From positions 1-7,367 of the forward strand of contig JAQCAK010000080.1 of the NCBI GenBank assembly GCA_027621895.1: DNA of 7,367 nucleotides. The letters run 5' to 3'. The notes beneath the pieces were generated by a model, which was not told the origin of the DNA, made no database searches, and saw only the letters and a program-made list of their open reading frames with translations. A program made the position numbers and the translations under genes. Source of the DNA: Pseudomonadota bacterium. GTDB lineage: Bacteria; Pseudomonadota; Gammaproteobacteria; Pseudomonadales; Azotimanducaceae. Below, piece after piece: positions 1 to 6,059 of the stretch (positions are counted from its first letter, which is position 1; every line of letters begins with the position of its first letter).

Positions 1-135
1 GCCACACTGCGTACAGCACCCTGGATCGTCACGTCGGCCTTCGGCACGCTGGTGATTCTGTTAACGGTCGTTACCTTCATTGGCGAGGCAGTACGGGAAT
101 CATTTGACCCCAGGAAATTTACGATCTACCGATAA
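1..135 (+). CDS. ABC transporter inner-membrane permease, C-terminal end (partial, YejE/DppC type)
   Basis: Frame 1 is open from the first base to a TAA at 133-135 and gives 44 residues; the gene starts upstream of the window. Residues about 8-27 are a hydrophobic segment, the last transmembrane helix. It is followed by GEAVRESFDPRK (28-39) and a short tail. A G-E-A-hydrophobic-R-D/E-x-F-D-P-R ending right after the last helix is typical of the second permease (YejE/DppC/OppC class) of peptide-type ABC importers. Known role of the family: one half of the membrane channel that receives substrate from the binding protein and is driven by the two ATPases. The stop lies 12 nt before the binding-protein gene, so it belongs to the same operon. 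The partner permease (YejB/DppB class) should lie further upstream and is not visible. Assignment to the Yej rather than the Dpp branch is an inference from the short tail and from the neighbouring YejA-like protein. Confidence 0.85.
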   Translation, partial: ATLRTAPWIVTSAFGTLVILLTVVTFIGEAVRESFDPRKFTIYR

Positions 136-147
136 CGGGAAGGACCT

Positions 148-2100
148 ATGAAACTGAGATACTTGGCACTGCTGCCCCTGGCACTCCTGCTGACAGGATG
201 CGGCGGTTCATCTGACGAGGCAAAGCACGCAGACTTTGAGGTTATCGACAACACCGCAGAGGTCGAAGCCTATTATGCTGATAACCCGGACTTTTTCGGC
301 TTCAAGACCCTCGCCGACCTGCCGACAGACCTGACCTGGGAAAACGGCGGCGATCTGCCTGAAATGGGTTCCCCGGAAGCCATCAAGGGTGGTACAGAGT
401 ATGGGCGCCTGCAGGACTTTCCGCGCACCTTCCGCACCGTGGGACCGGATTCCAACGGTTCCTTCAGGGTCTGGCTGCTGGATGATGTCTCCATGTCCAT
501 CGCCCATCGCCATATGGACGAGTTCGAATTTGTACCGGGCATCGCCGAGTCATGGGCGGTCGATCGTGACAACAAGACGGTTTACGTCAAAATCGACCCG
601 GCAGCGAAGTGGTCTGACGGCAAGGCCATTACTGCCGACGATTTCATGTTCATGTTCTGGTTCTACCGCTCGCCCTATATCATCGCGCCCTGGTACAACA
701 ACTGGTACAGCAGCCAGTACACCAATATCACCAAGTATGACGACCTGACCTTCTCCATCTCCAGCCTTGAGAACAAACCGGACATGGACGCCCGCATTCT
801 TGAACTGCGTCCTGTTCCCCAGCATTTCTACAATGAAGTCGGTGATGACTTCGTGGAGCGGTACCAGTGGAAATTTGCGCCCACAACAGCCGCCTACATA
901 GTCGAGGATGAAGACATCAAGAAAGGGCGTTCGGTTACCCTGACGCGCAATCCCGACTGGTGGGCGAAGGACAAGAAGCACTGGCGGTACCGATTCAACA
1001 CGGACCGGATTCACCTGTCCGTCATTCGCGACACTCCCAAGGTCTTTGAGGCCTTCAAGCGGGGCGACCTGGACCAGTTTGGCCTGAACCTGGCCGAGTA
1101 CTGGTACGAAAAACTGCCCGACAGCGATCCGGATGTCCAGAACGGCTACATCCAGAAGAGCGTCTTCTACAACCAGCGCCCACGGCCCACCTATGGCCTG
1201 TGGATGAACTCATCCCGACCGCTGCTGGACAACCAGGATATCCGTGTCGGCATCAACCATGCCTCCAACTGGGACCTGGTGATCGAAAAGTTCTTCCGCG
1301 GTGATTACACCCGCATGCAGACTTCATCGGACGGCTATGGGGAATTCACACATCCCACCCTGAAAGCCCGTGAATTCGACATCAGCAAGGCCCAGGAAGC
1401 TTTCGCACGTGCAGGATTCACGGAACGGGGGCCGGACGGCATCCTGGTCAACGAGGCTGGCCAGCGTCTCTCCTTCACCCTGTCCACGGGTTACGAGGCC
1501 CTCAAGGATGTACTGACCATCCTCAAGGAAGAAGCGTCCAAGGCGGGCCTGGAGTTTCGGCTTGAGATTCTGGACGGTACTGCCGGCTGGAAAAAAGTGC
1601 AGGAGAAGAAGCACGATATCCACTTCAGCGCTTTCAGCGTTTCGCTCGAAATGTACCCCAGATTCTGGGAGACCTATCATTCCGACAACGCCTACGACGA
1701 TGCCTTCCTCGACAACTGTGAAGTGAATCCTGATCGCCAGCTGAAGACCCAGACCAACAACCTGGAAGCGCTGGCAATCTGTGAAATGGACAGCCTGATC
1801 AACCAGTACCGGGCTTCAGACAGCAAGGAAGACATGATCAGGCTGGCCCACACCATGACCGAAATGCATCACGAGTATGCCTCTTTCGTTCCCGGGTTTT
1901 ATCAGCCGTTCTATCGCACCGGTCACTGGCGCTGGATCCGCTATCCGGAAGACTTCAACTACAAGTACTCCCGTGGCGCGACCGAGCTGTTCGTTCACTG
2001 GATCGACCAGGACATGAAAGAGGAAACCCTGGAAGCCCGTAAATCAGGCAAAAGCTTCGGTCCATCGATAAACGTTTACGATCAGTTCGCCACACCCTGA
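148..2100 (+). CDS. Extracellular solute-binding lipoprotein of a peptide ABC importer (YejA-like, SBP family 5)
   Basis: A 650-residue periplasmic binding protein. The N-terminus is a lipoprotein signal: basic MKLRY, a Leu/Ala-rich core, and lipobox L-T-G-C with lipidated Cys18. Gly at +2 gives no Asp-type inner-membrane retention signal. The family 5 core is recognisable at ESWAVDRDNKTVYVKI (134-149), KWSDGKAITADDF (154-166) and LTRNPDWW (265-272). The length, about 100 residues above DppA/OppA, and the aromatic-rich body fit the YejA branch, whose known members bind peptides or peptide-like compounds such as microcin C. The actual ligand cannot be read from sequence. Two Cys (524 and 545) in the C-terminal lobe could form a disulfide in the periplasm. 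The ATG at 148 is supported by a GGGAAGGA Shine-Dalgarno at 137-144. The stop overlaps the next ATG by one base (TGATG). The gene sits between permease and ATPases, so it is a structural part of the importer rather than an orphan receptor. Confidence 0.9.
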   Translation: MKLRYLALLPLALLLTGCGGSSDEAKHADFEVIDNTAEVEAYYADNPDFFGFKTLADLPTDLTWENGGDLPEMGSPEAIKGGTEYGRLQDFPRTFRTVGPDSNGSFRVWLLDDVSMSIAHRHMDEFEFVPGIAESWAVDRDNKTVYVKIDPAAKWSDGKAITADDFMFMFWFYRSPYIIAPWYNNWYSSQYTNITKYDDLTFSISSLENKPDMDARILELRPVPQHFYNEVGDDFVERYQWKFAPTTAAYIVEDEDIKKGRSVTLTRNPDWWAKDKKHWRYRFNTDRIHLSVIRDTPKVFEAFKRGDLDQFGLNLAEYWYEKLPDSDPDVQNGYIQKSVFYNQRPRPTYGLWMNSSRPLLDNQDIRVGINHASNWDLVIEKFFRGDYTRMQTSSDGYGEFTHPTLKAREFDISKAQEAFARAGFTERGPDGILVNEAGQRLSFTLSTGYEALKDVLTILKEEASKAGLEFRLEILDGTAGWKKVQEKKHDIHFSAFSVSLEMYPRFWETYHSDNAYDDAFLDNCEVNPDRQLKTQTNNLEALAICEMDSLINQYRASDSKEDMIRLAHTMTEMHHEYASFVPGFYQPFYRTGHWRWIRYPEDFNYKYSRGATELFVHWIDQDMKEETLEARKSGKSFGPSINVYDQFATP

Positions 2101-3077
2101 TGACGCTGCTGTCGGTTAACAACCTCATCACGGAATTTGACACTGATGAGGGGCGGGTCAGGGCTGTTGATGATGTCTCATTCGAGGCTCATGAAGGAAA
2201 AACGCTGGGTATCGTCGGCGAATCGGGCTGCGGGAAAAGCGTCACCGCACTGTCGATTATGCGACTGTTGCCACAGCCAATGGGACAGATTCTTTCCGGC
2301 AGTGTGCTGCTGGATGGCACTGACCTGACTGATCTGCCGATTCCGCAGATGGAAAAAATCCGGGGTGCCCGGATCGGGATGGTGTTCCAGGAACCCATGA
2401 CCGCATTGAATCCGGTACACACCATCGGGCGGCAGTTGACCGAGGTGTTGTTACTGCACAAGGACATATCGCACGATGAGGCGATTCGCCAGGGTGTCGA
2501 GGTGCTCGACAAGGTAGGCATCCCGTCACCGGATGTGCGCATGACCGAGTATCCACACCAGCTGTCCGGGGGTATGCGACAGCGGGTGGTCATTGCCATG
2601 GCACTGGCCTGCAAGCCTTCCCTGCTGATTGCCGACGAGCCAACCACGGCCCTGGATGTCACTATCCAGGCGCAGATTCTTGAGCTGATCAAGAATCTGC
2701 AGGCTGAGATGGGCATGTCCGTCATCCTGATCACCCACGACCTGGGAGTTATTGCAGAGACCTGCGATGACGTTGTGGTCATGTATGCCGGCAAGGTCGC
2801 GGAATCAGGTTCCGTCTACGATATTTTTGACCGACCCAATCATCCCTATACCCGGGGGCTGCTTGCCTCGATTCCAACCCTCAATACGCCACCCAAATCG
2901 CGACTGAATGTGATCGAGGGGATGGTTCCCGGCCTGCTGGATCTGCCAAAAGGCTGTCGCTTCGAGAATCGCTGCCCCCATCGCCAGGACCATTGCAGCC
3001 AGTCAGTGCCGCTGCTGGAAACCGTCGGGCCGGATCATCACGCGGCCTGTTTCCGCTGGGAGGAGCTCCGCTCATGA
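2100..3077 (+). CDS. Peptide ABC transporter ATP-binding protein, DppD/OppD type
   Basis: A 325-residue cytoplasmic ATPase subunit. Visible motifs are Walker A GESGCGKS (40-47), Q-loop Gln97, signature LSGGM (155-159), Walker B LLIADE (175-180), D-loop ALD (184-186) and switch His213. All the catalytic residues expected of an active ABC ATPase are present. The C-terminal oligopeptide/dipeptide extension starts near 235 and carries four Cys at 286, 292, 299 and 317, the usual position of the conserved Cys cluster in this subfamily. The ATG at 2100 overlaps the TGA of the binding-protein gene. No good Shine-Dalgarno precedes it, which suggests translational coupling. It pairs with the ATPase directly downstream to form the nucleotide-binding heterodimer of the importer. 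Assignment to the D rather than the F subunit rests on the LSGGM signature and on its position as first of the pair. Confidence 0.93.
   Translation: MTLLSVNNLITEFDTDEGRVRAVDDVSFEAHEGKTLGIVGESGCGKSVTALSIMRLLPQPMGQILSGSVLLDGTDLTDLPIPQMEKIRGARIGMVFQEPMTALNPVHTIGRQLTEVLLLHKDISHDEAIRQGVEVLDKVGIPSPDVRMTEYPHQLSGGMRQRVVIAMALACKPSLLIADEPTTALDVTIQAQILELIKNLQAEMGMSVILITHDLGVIAETCDDVVVMYAGKVAESGSVYDIFDRPNHPYTRGLLASIPTLNTPPKSRLNVIEGMVPGLLDLPKGCRFENRCPHRQDHCSQSVPLLETVGPDHHAACFRWEELRS
3058..3065 (+). promoter_or_regulatory. Ribosome binding site deciding the start of the second ATPase
   Basis: GGGAGGAG lies inside the end of the first ATPase gene, 8 nt before the ATG at 3074. It favours that ATG over the in-frame upstream ATG at 2993, which would add 27 residues (rich in Arg, Gly and Ala) unlike the family. 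Confidence 0.8.
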
Positions 3078-4042
3078 GCACCCCGATACTCAAGGTCACG
3101 GATCTGAAAATGCACTTCCCCGTGAAGGAAGGCATCCTGCTGCGCGCCAGCAAGTACAACCGGGCCGTGGATGGCGTTTCTTTCGAGATTCAGCCCGGCG
3201 AGACCCTCGGTCTGGTGGGAGAATCCGGCTGCGGCAAGTCCACCCTGGGTCGGTGTATTGCCCGGCTTTACAAGCCCACGGCAGGCTCCATTGAATTTGA
3301 AGGAACGGAAATCGCCAACCTGCGCGGCAAGGCACTGCTGCCTTTCCGGCAGAATATCCAGATGATCTTCCAGGACCCGATGGAATCCCTGAATTCAAGG
3401 CACACGGTCGGCGACATTCTCGAAGAGCCGTTCATCATTCACAAAATCGGTGACCGCGCCTACCGCCAGAAGCGGGTCAGGGAGCTGCTGGATATCGTCG
3501 GTCTGCCTGCCCGGTCCGTGACACGTTTTTCATTCGAATTTTCAGGCGGCCAGCGCCAGCGCATCGGTATCGCACGCTCCATCGCGCTGAATCCCAGGCT
3601 GATCATCTGTGATGAGCCTGTCTCGGCCCTGGATGTCTCCATCCAGAGCCAGATTCTTAACCTGCTGGTCGACCTGCAGCGGGAGTTCAATCTTTCCTAC
3701 CTGTTTATTGCCCACGATCTTGCGGTGGTCAAACACATCTCCGACCGAATCGCGATCATGTACCTCGGCAATATTGTTGAGCAGGCGGAGGGAGAGTCCA
3801 TGTACCATGCCCCGAGGCATCCATACACCCAGTCACTGATATCCGCGATACCAGTGCCGGATCCCCACCGCAAGGTAGAAAGGCACATCATTCACGGCGA
3901 TGTCCCCTCACCCATCAATCCGCCATCAGGTTGTCGCTTCCATCCCCGGTGTCCCCACGTCATGGACAAGTGCAAGGTCGAGACACCTTTCCTGAGACCG
4001 GTTGGGGACCATGTGGTGTCCTGTCACCTGGATATGGCGTAG
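3074..4042 (+). CDS. Peptide ABC transporter ATP-binding protein, DppF/OppF type
   Basis: A 322-residue ATPase starting at an ATGA overlap with the upstream gene. Motifs are Walker A GESGCGKS (49-56), Q-loop Gln100, signature FSGGQ (156-160), Walker B LIICDE (176-181), D-loop ALD (185-187) and switch His214. An F in the first signature position is the normal form in OppF/DppF proteins. The residues before it read RFSFE rather than the more usual Y-P-H-E, a small deviation. The stretch around 18-33 (VKEGILLRASKYNRAV) matches the insertion before the first conserved V-D/S-G-V strand that marks F-type subunits. The C-terminal extension again carries four Cys (287, 293, 300, 317). It forms the second half of the ATPase heterodimer and is the last gene of the importer operon. 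The next gene is on the opposite strand. Confidence 0.93.
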   Translation: MSTPILKVTDLKMHFPVKEGILLRASKYNRAVDGVSFEIQPGETLGLVGESGCGKSTLGRCIARLYKPTAGSIEFEGTEIANLRGKALLPFRQNIQMIFQDPMESLNSRHTVGDILEEPFIIHKIGDRAYRQKRVRELLDIVGLPARSVTRFSFEFSGGQRQRIGIARSIALNPRLIICDEPVSALDVSIQSQILNLLVDLQREFNLSYLFIAHDLAVVKHISDRIAIMYLGNIVEQAEGESMYHAPRHPYTQSLISAIPVPDPHRKVERHIIHGDVPSPINPPSGCRFHPRCPHVMDKCKVETPFLRPVGDHVVSCHLDMA

Positions 4043-4070
4043 CGCAGAGGTCTCTCCGGGCAGGCGTGCT

Positions 4071-4562
4071 TCAGGTGAGAGTACGCTTGTAGGTTTCCTG
4101 GATGACCAGCGCATCGTAGCTGGCCCGGTGTCGCTTCAGTTCCATCTCATCGAGCACCCGGTCCTTGGTTTCATGCCACACCGCCATCTGCGCCGGCGAG
4201 AGAATCATTTCAAGCGAACTGACGGTAAAGTCCATCTGCACGTTTGCCGCATGAAACAGGGTCGTCAGCCACGGTTTGTCCACCACCCAGCCATCGGTAT
4301 ACACGGTCTTGCCTGCCAGGATTTCGTTGAGAAACAGCGCCACTTCCCGCAGGGGTTTCCCGTAGGTCTCGAGAATATCCCTTGAAACCCGATGCACCTG
4401 CTCTGCCTCATCATCCCAGTGAGTCCAGTCAGGTGCGGGGGCAATCAGCGTACAGAACTTGCTGCCGTCCTCAAGGGCCAGACCAATCTCAATGGGATAG
4501 CTGTGACCGCCAAACCCTGATGCTTCAACATCAACAATCAGGGGCTCACTGGGCTGCGCCAT
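4071..4562 (-). CDS. DEDDh-type 3'-5' exonuclease-like protein (RNase H fold)
   Basis: A 163-residue protein, mostly one exonuclease domain. Exo I is D11-V-E13 in IVDVEASGFGG. The Exo II Asp is probably D95 in the segment YTDGWVVDKPWL (88-99). Exo III is H145-x4-D150 in HRASYDA, which places it in the DEDDh subfamily with DnaQ epsilon, RNase T and oligoribonuclease. Known activity of the family is removal of nucleotides from 3' ends of DNA or RNA with two metal ions; which nucleic acid this one cuts is unknown. It lacks any polymerase, BRCT or helicase partner domain. The ATG at 4562 is preferred: AGAGAAG lies a few bases upstream, and the protein begins only eight residues before the first beta strand. 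A longer frame from a TTG at 4646 would add 28 residues without family character. The gene converges on the transporter operon with a 28-nt gap and diverges from the dehydrogenase, so it is probably a single-gene unit. Confidence 0.85.
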   Translation of the reverse strand: MAQPSEPLIVDVEASGFGGHSYPIEIGLALEDGSKFCTLIAPAPDWTHWDDEAEQVHRVSRDILETYGKPLREVALFLNEILAGKTVYTDGWVVDKPWLTTLFHAANVQMDFTVSSLEMILSPAQMAVWHETKDRVLDEMELKRHRASYDALVIQETYKRTLT

Positions 4563-4576
4563 AATCACTTCTCTCT

Positions 4577-4590
4577 TGGTCTGAAGACCA
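4577..4590. repeat. Short inverted repeat in the leader of the exonuclease gene
   Basis: TGGTCT-GA-AGACCA, with perfect 6-bp arms and a 2-nt centre, lies 15 nt upstream of the exonuclease start codon and near its likely transcription start. It may be an operator or may be chance; one short copy cannot decide. Confidence 0.35.
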
Positions 4591-4594
4591 TCCC

Positions 4595-4600
4595 AGTATA
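4595..4600 (-). promoter_or_regulatory. Possible -10 box for the exonuclease gene
   Basis: On the minus strand 4600-4595 reads TATACT, five of six matches to the sigma70 -10 consensus, about 33 nt before the start codon. No convincing -35 box lies 16-18 nt further upstream, so this is a weak call. Confidence 0.3.
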
Positions 4601-4641
4601 AGCATTTAGAACGGGAAAAGGAGTATGACAACCACCTGCCA

Positions 4642-4658
4642 GCCAACAGGTAGTTGGC
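4642..4658. promoter_or_regulatory. Operator-like inverted repeat over the -35 box of the dehydrogenase promoter
   Basis: GCCAAC-N5-GTTGGC, perfect 6-bp arms with a 5-nt centre. A second interleaved pair, ACCTG (4634-4638) and CAGGT (4647-4651), overlaps it. The right arm runs into the TTGGCA -35 element. Spacing and symmetry fit a dimeric regulator. The regulator is not encoded in the window. Confidence 0.45.
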
Positions 4659-4682
4659 ACAACCACCGAATACATGTATTAC
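4654..4682 (+). promoter_or_regulatory. Sigma70-like promoter of the acyl-CoA dehydrogenase gene
   Basis: TTGGCA (4654-4659, five of six to the -35 consensus) is separated by exactly 17 bp from TATTAC (4677-4682, four of six to the -10 consensus). The expected transcript start is near 4690, leaving a leader of about 30 nt before the ATG at 4720. It lies in the divergent intergenic region, which is where a promoter is needed. Confidence 0.55.
4669..4680. promoter_or_regulatory. Perfect 12-bp palindrome overlapping the -10 box
   Basis: AATACATGTATT is a perfect palindrome that sits in the promoter spacer and covers four bases of the -10 element. A protein bound here would block RNA polymerase, so it is a candidate repressor operator (TetR-like or similar). 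The regulator family is inference. Confidence 0.45.
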
Positions 4683-4710
4683 TTACACTTCAGTCCGCAA
4701 TATCCACACT

Positions 4711-4715
4711 GGAGA
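4711..4715 (+). promoter_or_regulatory. Ribosome binding site deciding the dehydrogenase start
   Basis: GGAGA ends 4 nt before the ATG at 4720. This spacing is short but usable. The ATG follows the predicted transcript start, whereas the in-frame TTG at 4654 lies inside the -35 box and cannot be on that transcript. Confidence 0.6.
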
Positions 4716-4719
4716 CCCC

Positions 4720-5949
4720 ATGATCGATTTCGAAATTCCTGAAGATGCCCGTGCCGTCCGCAACAAGGTCAGAAAATTTGTACAGGAGGAATGCCACCCG
4801 GCAGAAGAAGTCTGTACGGCAGACAACTTTGAGTCCGTGCTGGCAGACCTGCGCGGCAAGGCCCGATCCCAGGGTCTCTGGTGCCCGTTTGTGCCCAAAG
4901 AGCACGGCGGCATGGGTTTGCGACCACTTGCCAATGCACTGGTGCAGATGGAGCTGGGTGAAAGCTTCCTGGGCGCACTGGCACTGAATACACAGGGCCC
5001 CGACGACGCCACCATGCTGACGCTGCTCGAACACGGCACCGAGGAGCAGAAGGAAAAGTACCTGAAGCCCCTGCTGAACGGTGAAAAGCGAATCTGTTAT
5101 TCCATGACAGAAAAAGCGGCCGGTGCCGACGCCACCGGCATGAAAACCACAGCAGAACTTGACGGTGACGAATGGGTGCTCAACGGCGAAAAGTGGTTCA
5201 GCTCTTCCGCCAGCGTGGCAGACATCGCGGTGGTCATGGCAAAGACCGATCCCGATGCACCCCGACATGAGCAGTACAGCACCTTCATCGTCGAATTGCC
5301 GAACCCCGGTTACAAGATCGTCAGAAACATCGAGACCATGCAGCCTCACACGGAACTGGGACTGAAACTCGGCGGCTCCCATGCGGAAGTCCTGATCGAA
5401 AACCTGAAAGTGCCCAGGGAAAATATCCTCGGCGGTCGCGGGCAGGGCTTCAACATGGGACAGCATCGTCTGGCCTACGGTCGGCTGAGACACGGCATGC
5501 ACAACGTAGCGATGGCACAGCGGGCCCTGGACCTGGCCGCTGAACATGTCACCAAACGCGAAACGTTCGGCAAGCGCCTGGCGGATCGCCAGGGCGTTCG
5601 CTGGATGATGGCGGACTGCGCGGCGGAGATTTACAAGGCGCGGCTGATGCTGCTGCACATCGCTTACAAGGCGGAGAAAGGCATGGATATGCGCCAGGAA
5701 AACGGGATTGCCAAGGTGTTCCTGGCCAATATGGTTCACCAGGTGGTGGATACTGCCCTGCAGCTGCATGGAGCACTCGGCTACAGCCACGATACACCCC
5801 TGGCACGCTGGTATACCGGTATCCGCTCTCAGCGACTCGTGGATGGTCCGGATGAGGTACATCGCTGGAGAACCGGCGCCAACGTGATCAAGGCCTATGA
5901 AAAATACGGCACCACGGCGTCGGCCTGCGGTGGGGAACTGTTCGACTAG
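4720..5949 (+). CDS. Acyl-CoA dehydrogenase family flavoprotein, ACAD10/11/LvaC-like branch
   Basis: A 409-residue protein of normal length for the acyl-CoA dehydrogenase fold. The N-terminal helical domain covers about 1-120. The central beta domain starts at CYSMTEKAAGADATG (126-140), with NGEKWFSSSA at 155-164. The C-terminal helical domain has the FAD-contacting R280-ETFG and LHGALGYSHDTPLARWY (349-365). The TE-P of classical enzymes is TEK here. Where classical enzymes have the catalytic Glu in Y-E-G-T, this protein has L-V-D375-G-P-D-E-V-H. W-F/W-S-S and DGPDEVH are features I associate with human ACAD10/ACAD11 and Pseudomonas putida LvaC, which act on (phosphorylated) 4-hydroxyacyl-CoAs, so the substrate may not be a plain fatty acyl-CoA. 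No phosphotransferase partner is in the window. The reaction is therefore unproven; the FAD-dependent acyl-CoA fold is secure. It appears monocistronic or leading, with its own promoter (4654-4682). A strong hairpin follows 12 nt after the stop. Confidence 0.9.
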   Translation: MIDFEIPEDARAVRNKVRKFVQEECHPAEEVCTADNFESVLADLRGKARSQGLWCPFVPKEHGGMGLRPLANALVQMELGESFLGALALNTQGPDDATMLTLLEHGTEEQKEKYLKPLLNGEKRICYSMTEKAAGADATGMKTTAELDGDEWVLNGEKWFSSSASVADIAVVMAKTDPDAPRHEQYSTFIVELPNPGYKIVRNIETMQPHTELGLKLGGSHAEVLIENLKVPRENILGGRGQGFNMGQHRLAYGRLRHGMHNVAMAQRALDLAAEHVTKRETFGKRLADRQGVRWMMADCAAEIYKARLMLLHIAYKAEKGMDMRQENGIAKVFLANMVHQVVDTALQLHGALGYSHDTPLARWYTGIRSQRLVDGPDEVHRWRTGANVIKAYEKYGTTASACGGELFD

Positions 5950-5961
5950 CTGGCATGGGCG

Positions 5962-5997
5962 CGGCGTGTGATCTTTACAAAAGGGGATCACACGCCG
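5962..5997 (+). terminator. Strong hairpin after the dehydrogenase gene (terminator-like, no T-tract)
   Basis: Perfect 12-bp arms CGGCGTGTGATC (5962-5973) and GATCACACGCCG (5986-5997) enclose a 12-nt loop. U-G pairs could lengthen the stem inward. It starts 12 nt after the dehydrogenase stop. The bases after it (TCCATTTGACC) hold no T run, so it is either a non-canonical or RNA-stabilising 3' hairpin or a DNA-level repeat. The A/T content in the loop does not give a reverse-strand terminator either. Confidence 0.5.
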
Positions 5998-6003
5998 TCC
6001 ATT

Positions 6004-6022
6004 TGACCCGGCCGCCGGGTCA
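6004..6022. repeat. 19-nt inverted repeat upstream of moxR
   Basis: TGACCCGG-CCG-CCGGGTCA, with perfect 8-bp arms and a 3-nt centre, begins 6 nt after the preceding hairpin and ends 37 nt before the moxR start. Its left arm overlaps TTGACC (6003-6008), five of six to a -35 box, but the -10 region around 6026-6032 is poor. It could be an operator, the second half of a compound terminator, or an mRNA leader hairpin. Confidence 0.45.
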
Positions 6023-6059
6023 GGGGAACATACGACATCCCAATCCAGACGGTAAATCC

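Noticed and set aside
2189..2794. 201-codon minus-strand frame inside the first ATPase gene
   Set aside because: It is antisense to a gene with every ABC ATPase motif intact; the product is Ser/Thr/Met-rich with no domain.
2993..3073. Upstream ATG extending the second ATPase by 27 residues
   Set aside because: The ATG at 3074 has a strong Shine-Dalgarno and an ATGA overlap, and it gives the family N-terminus.
4043..4080. Terminator between the convergent transporter operon and exonuclease gene
   Set aside because: Only a weak CTCTC/GAGAG complement is present, without a stable stem or T-tract; not enough to call.
4002..4385. 127-codon plus-strand frame opposite the exonuclease
   Set aside because: It overlaps the end of the second ATPase and runs antisense to the exonuclease, whose DEDDh motifs are clear.
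4563..4646. TTG start extending the exonuclease by 28 residues
   Set aside because: The ATG at 4562 has a plausible Shine-Dalgarno, and the domain starts right after it; the extra part covers the likely promoter region.
4690..5991. 433-codon open frame on the minus strand covering the whole acyl-CoA dehydrogenase gene
   Set aside because: It is antisense to a well-supported enzyme gene, and its product is a Cys/His/Gln-rich sequence without recognisable domains. Codon bias in moderately GC-rich genes commonly leaves the opposite frame open. Its start lies in the hairpin region.
6003..6032. moxR promoter from TTGACC
   Set aside because: The -35 match is good, but at 17-18 bp spacing the -10 positions read GAACAT or AACATA, which match the consensus poorly. 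Mentioned only in the repeat entry.
5955..6059. Upstream ATG extending MoxR by 35 residues
   Set aside because: It would translate both inverted repeats, and the added residues resemble nothing in MoxR proteins; 320 residues is the usual length.
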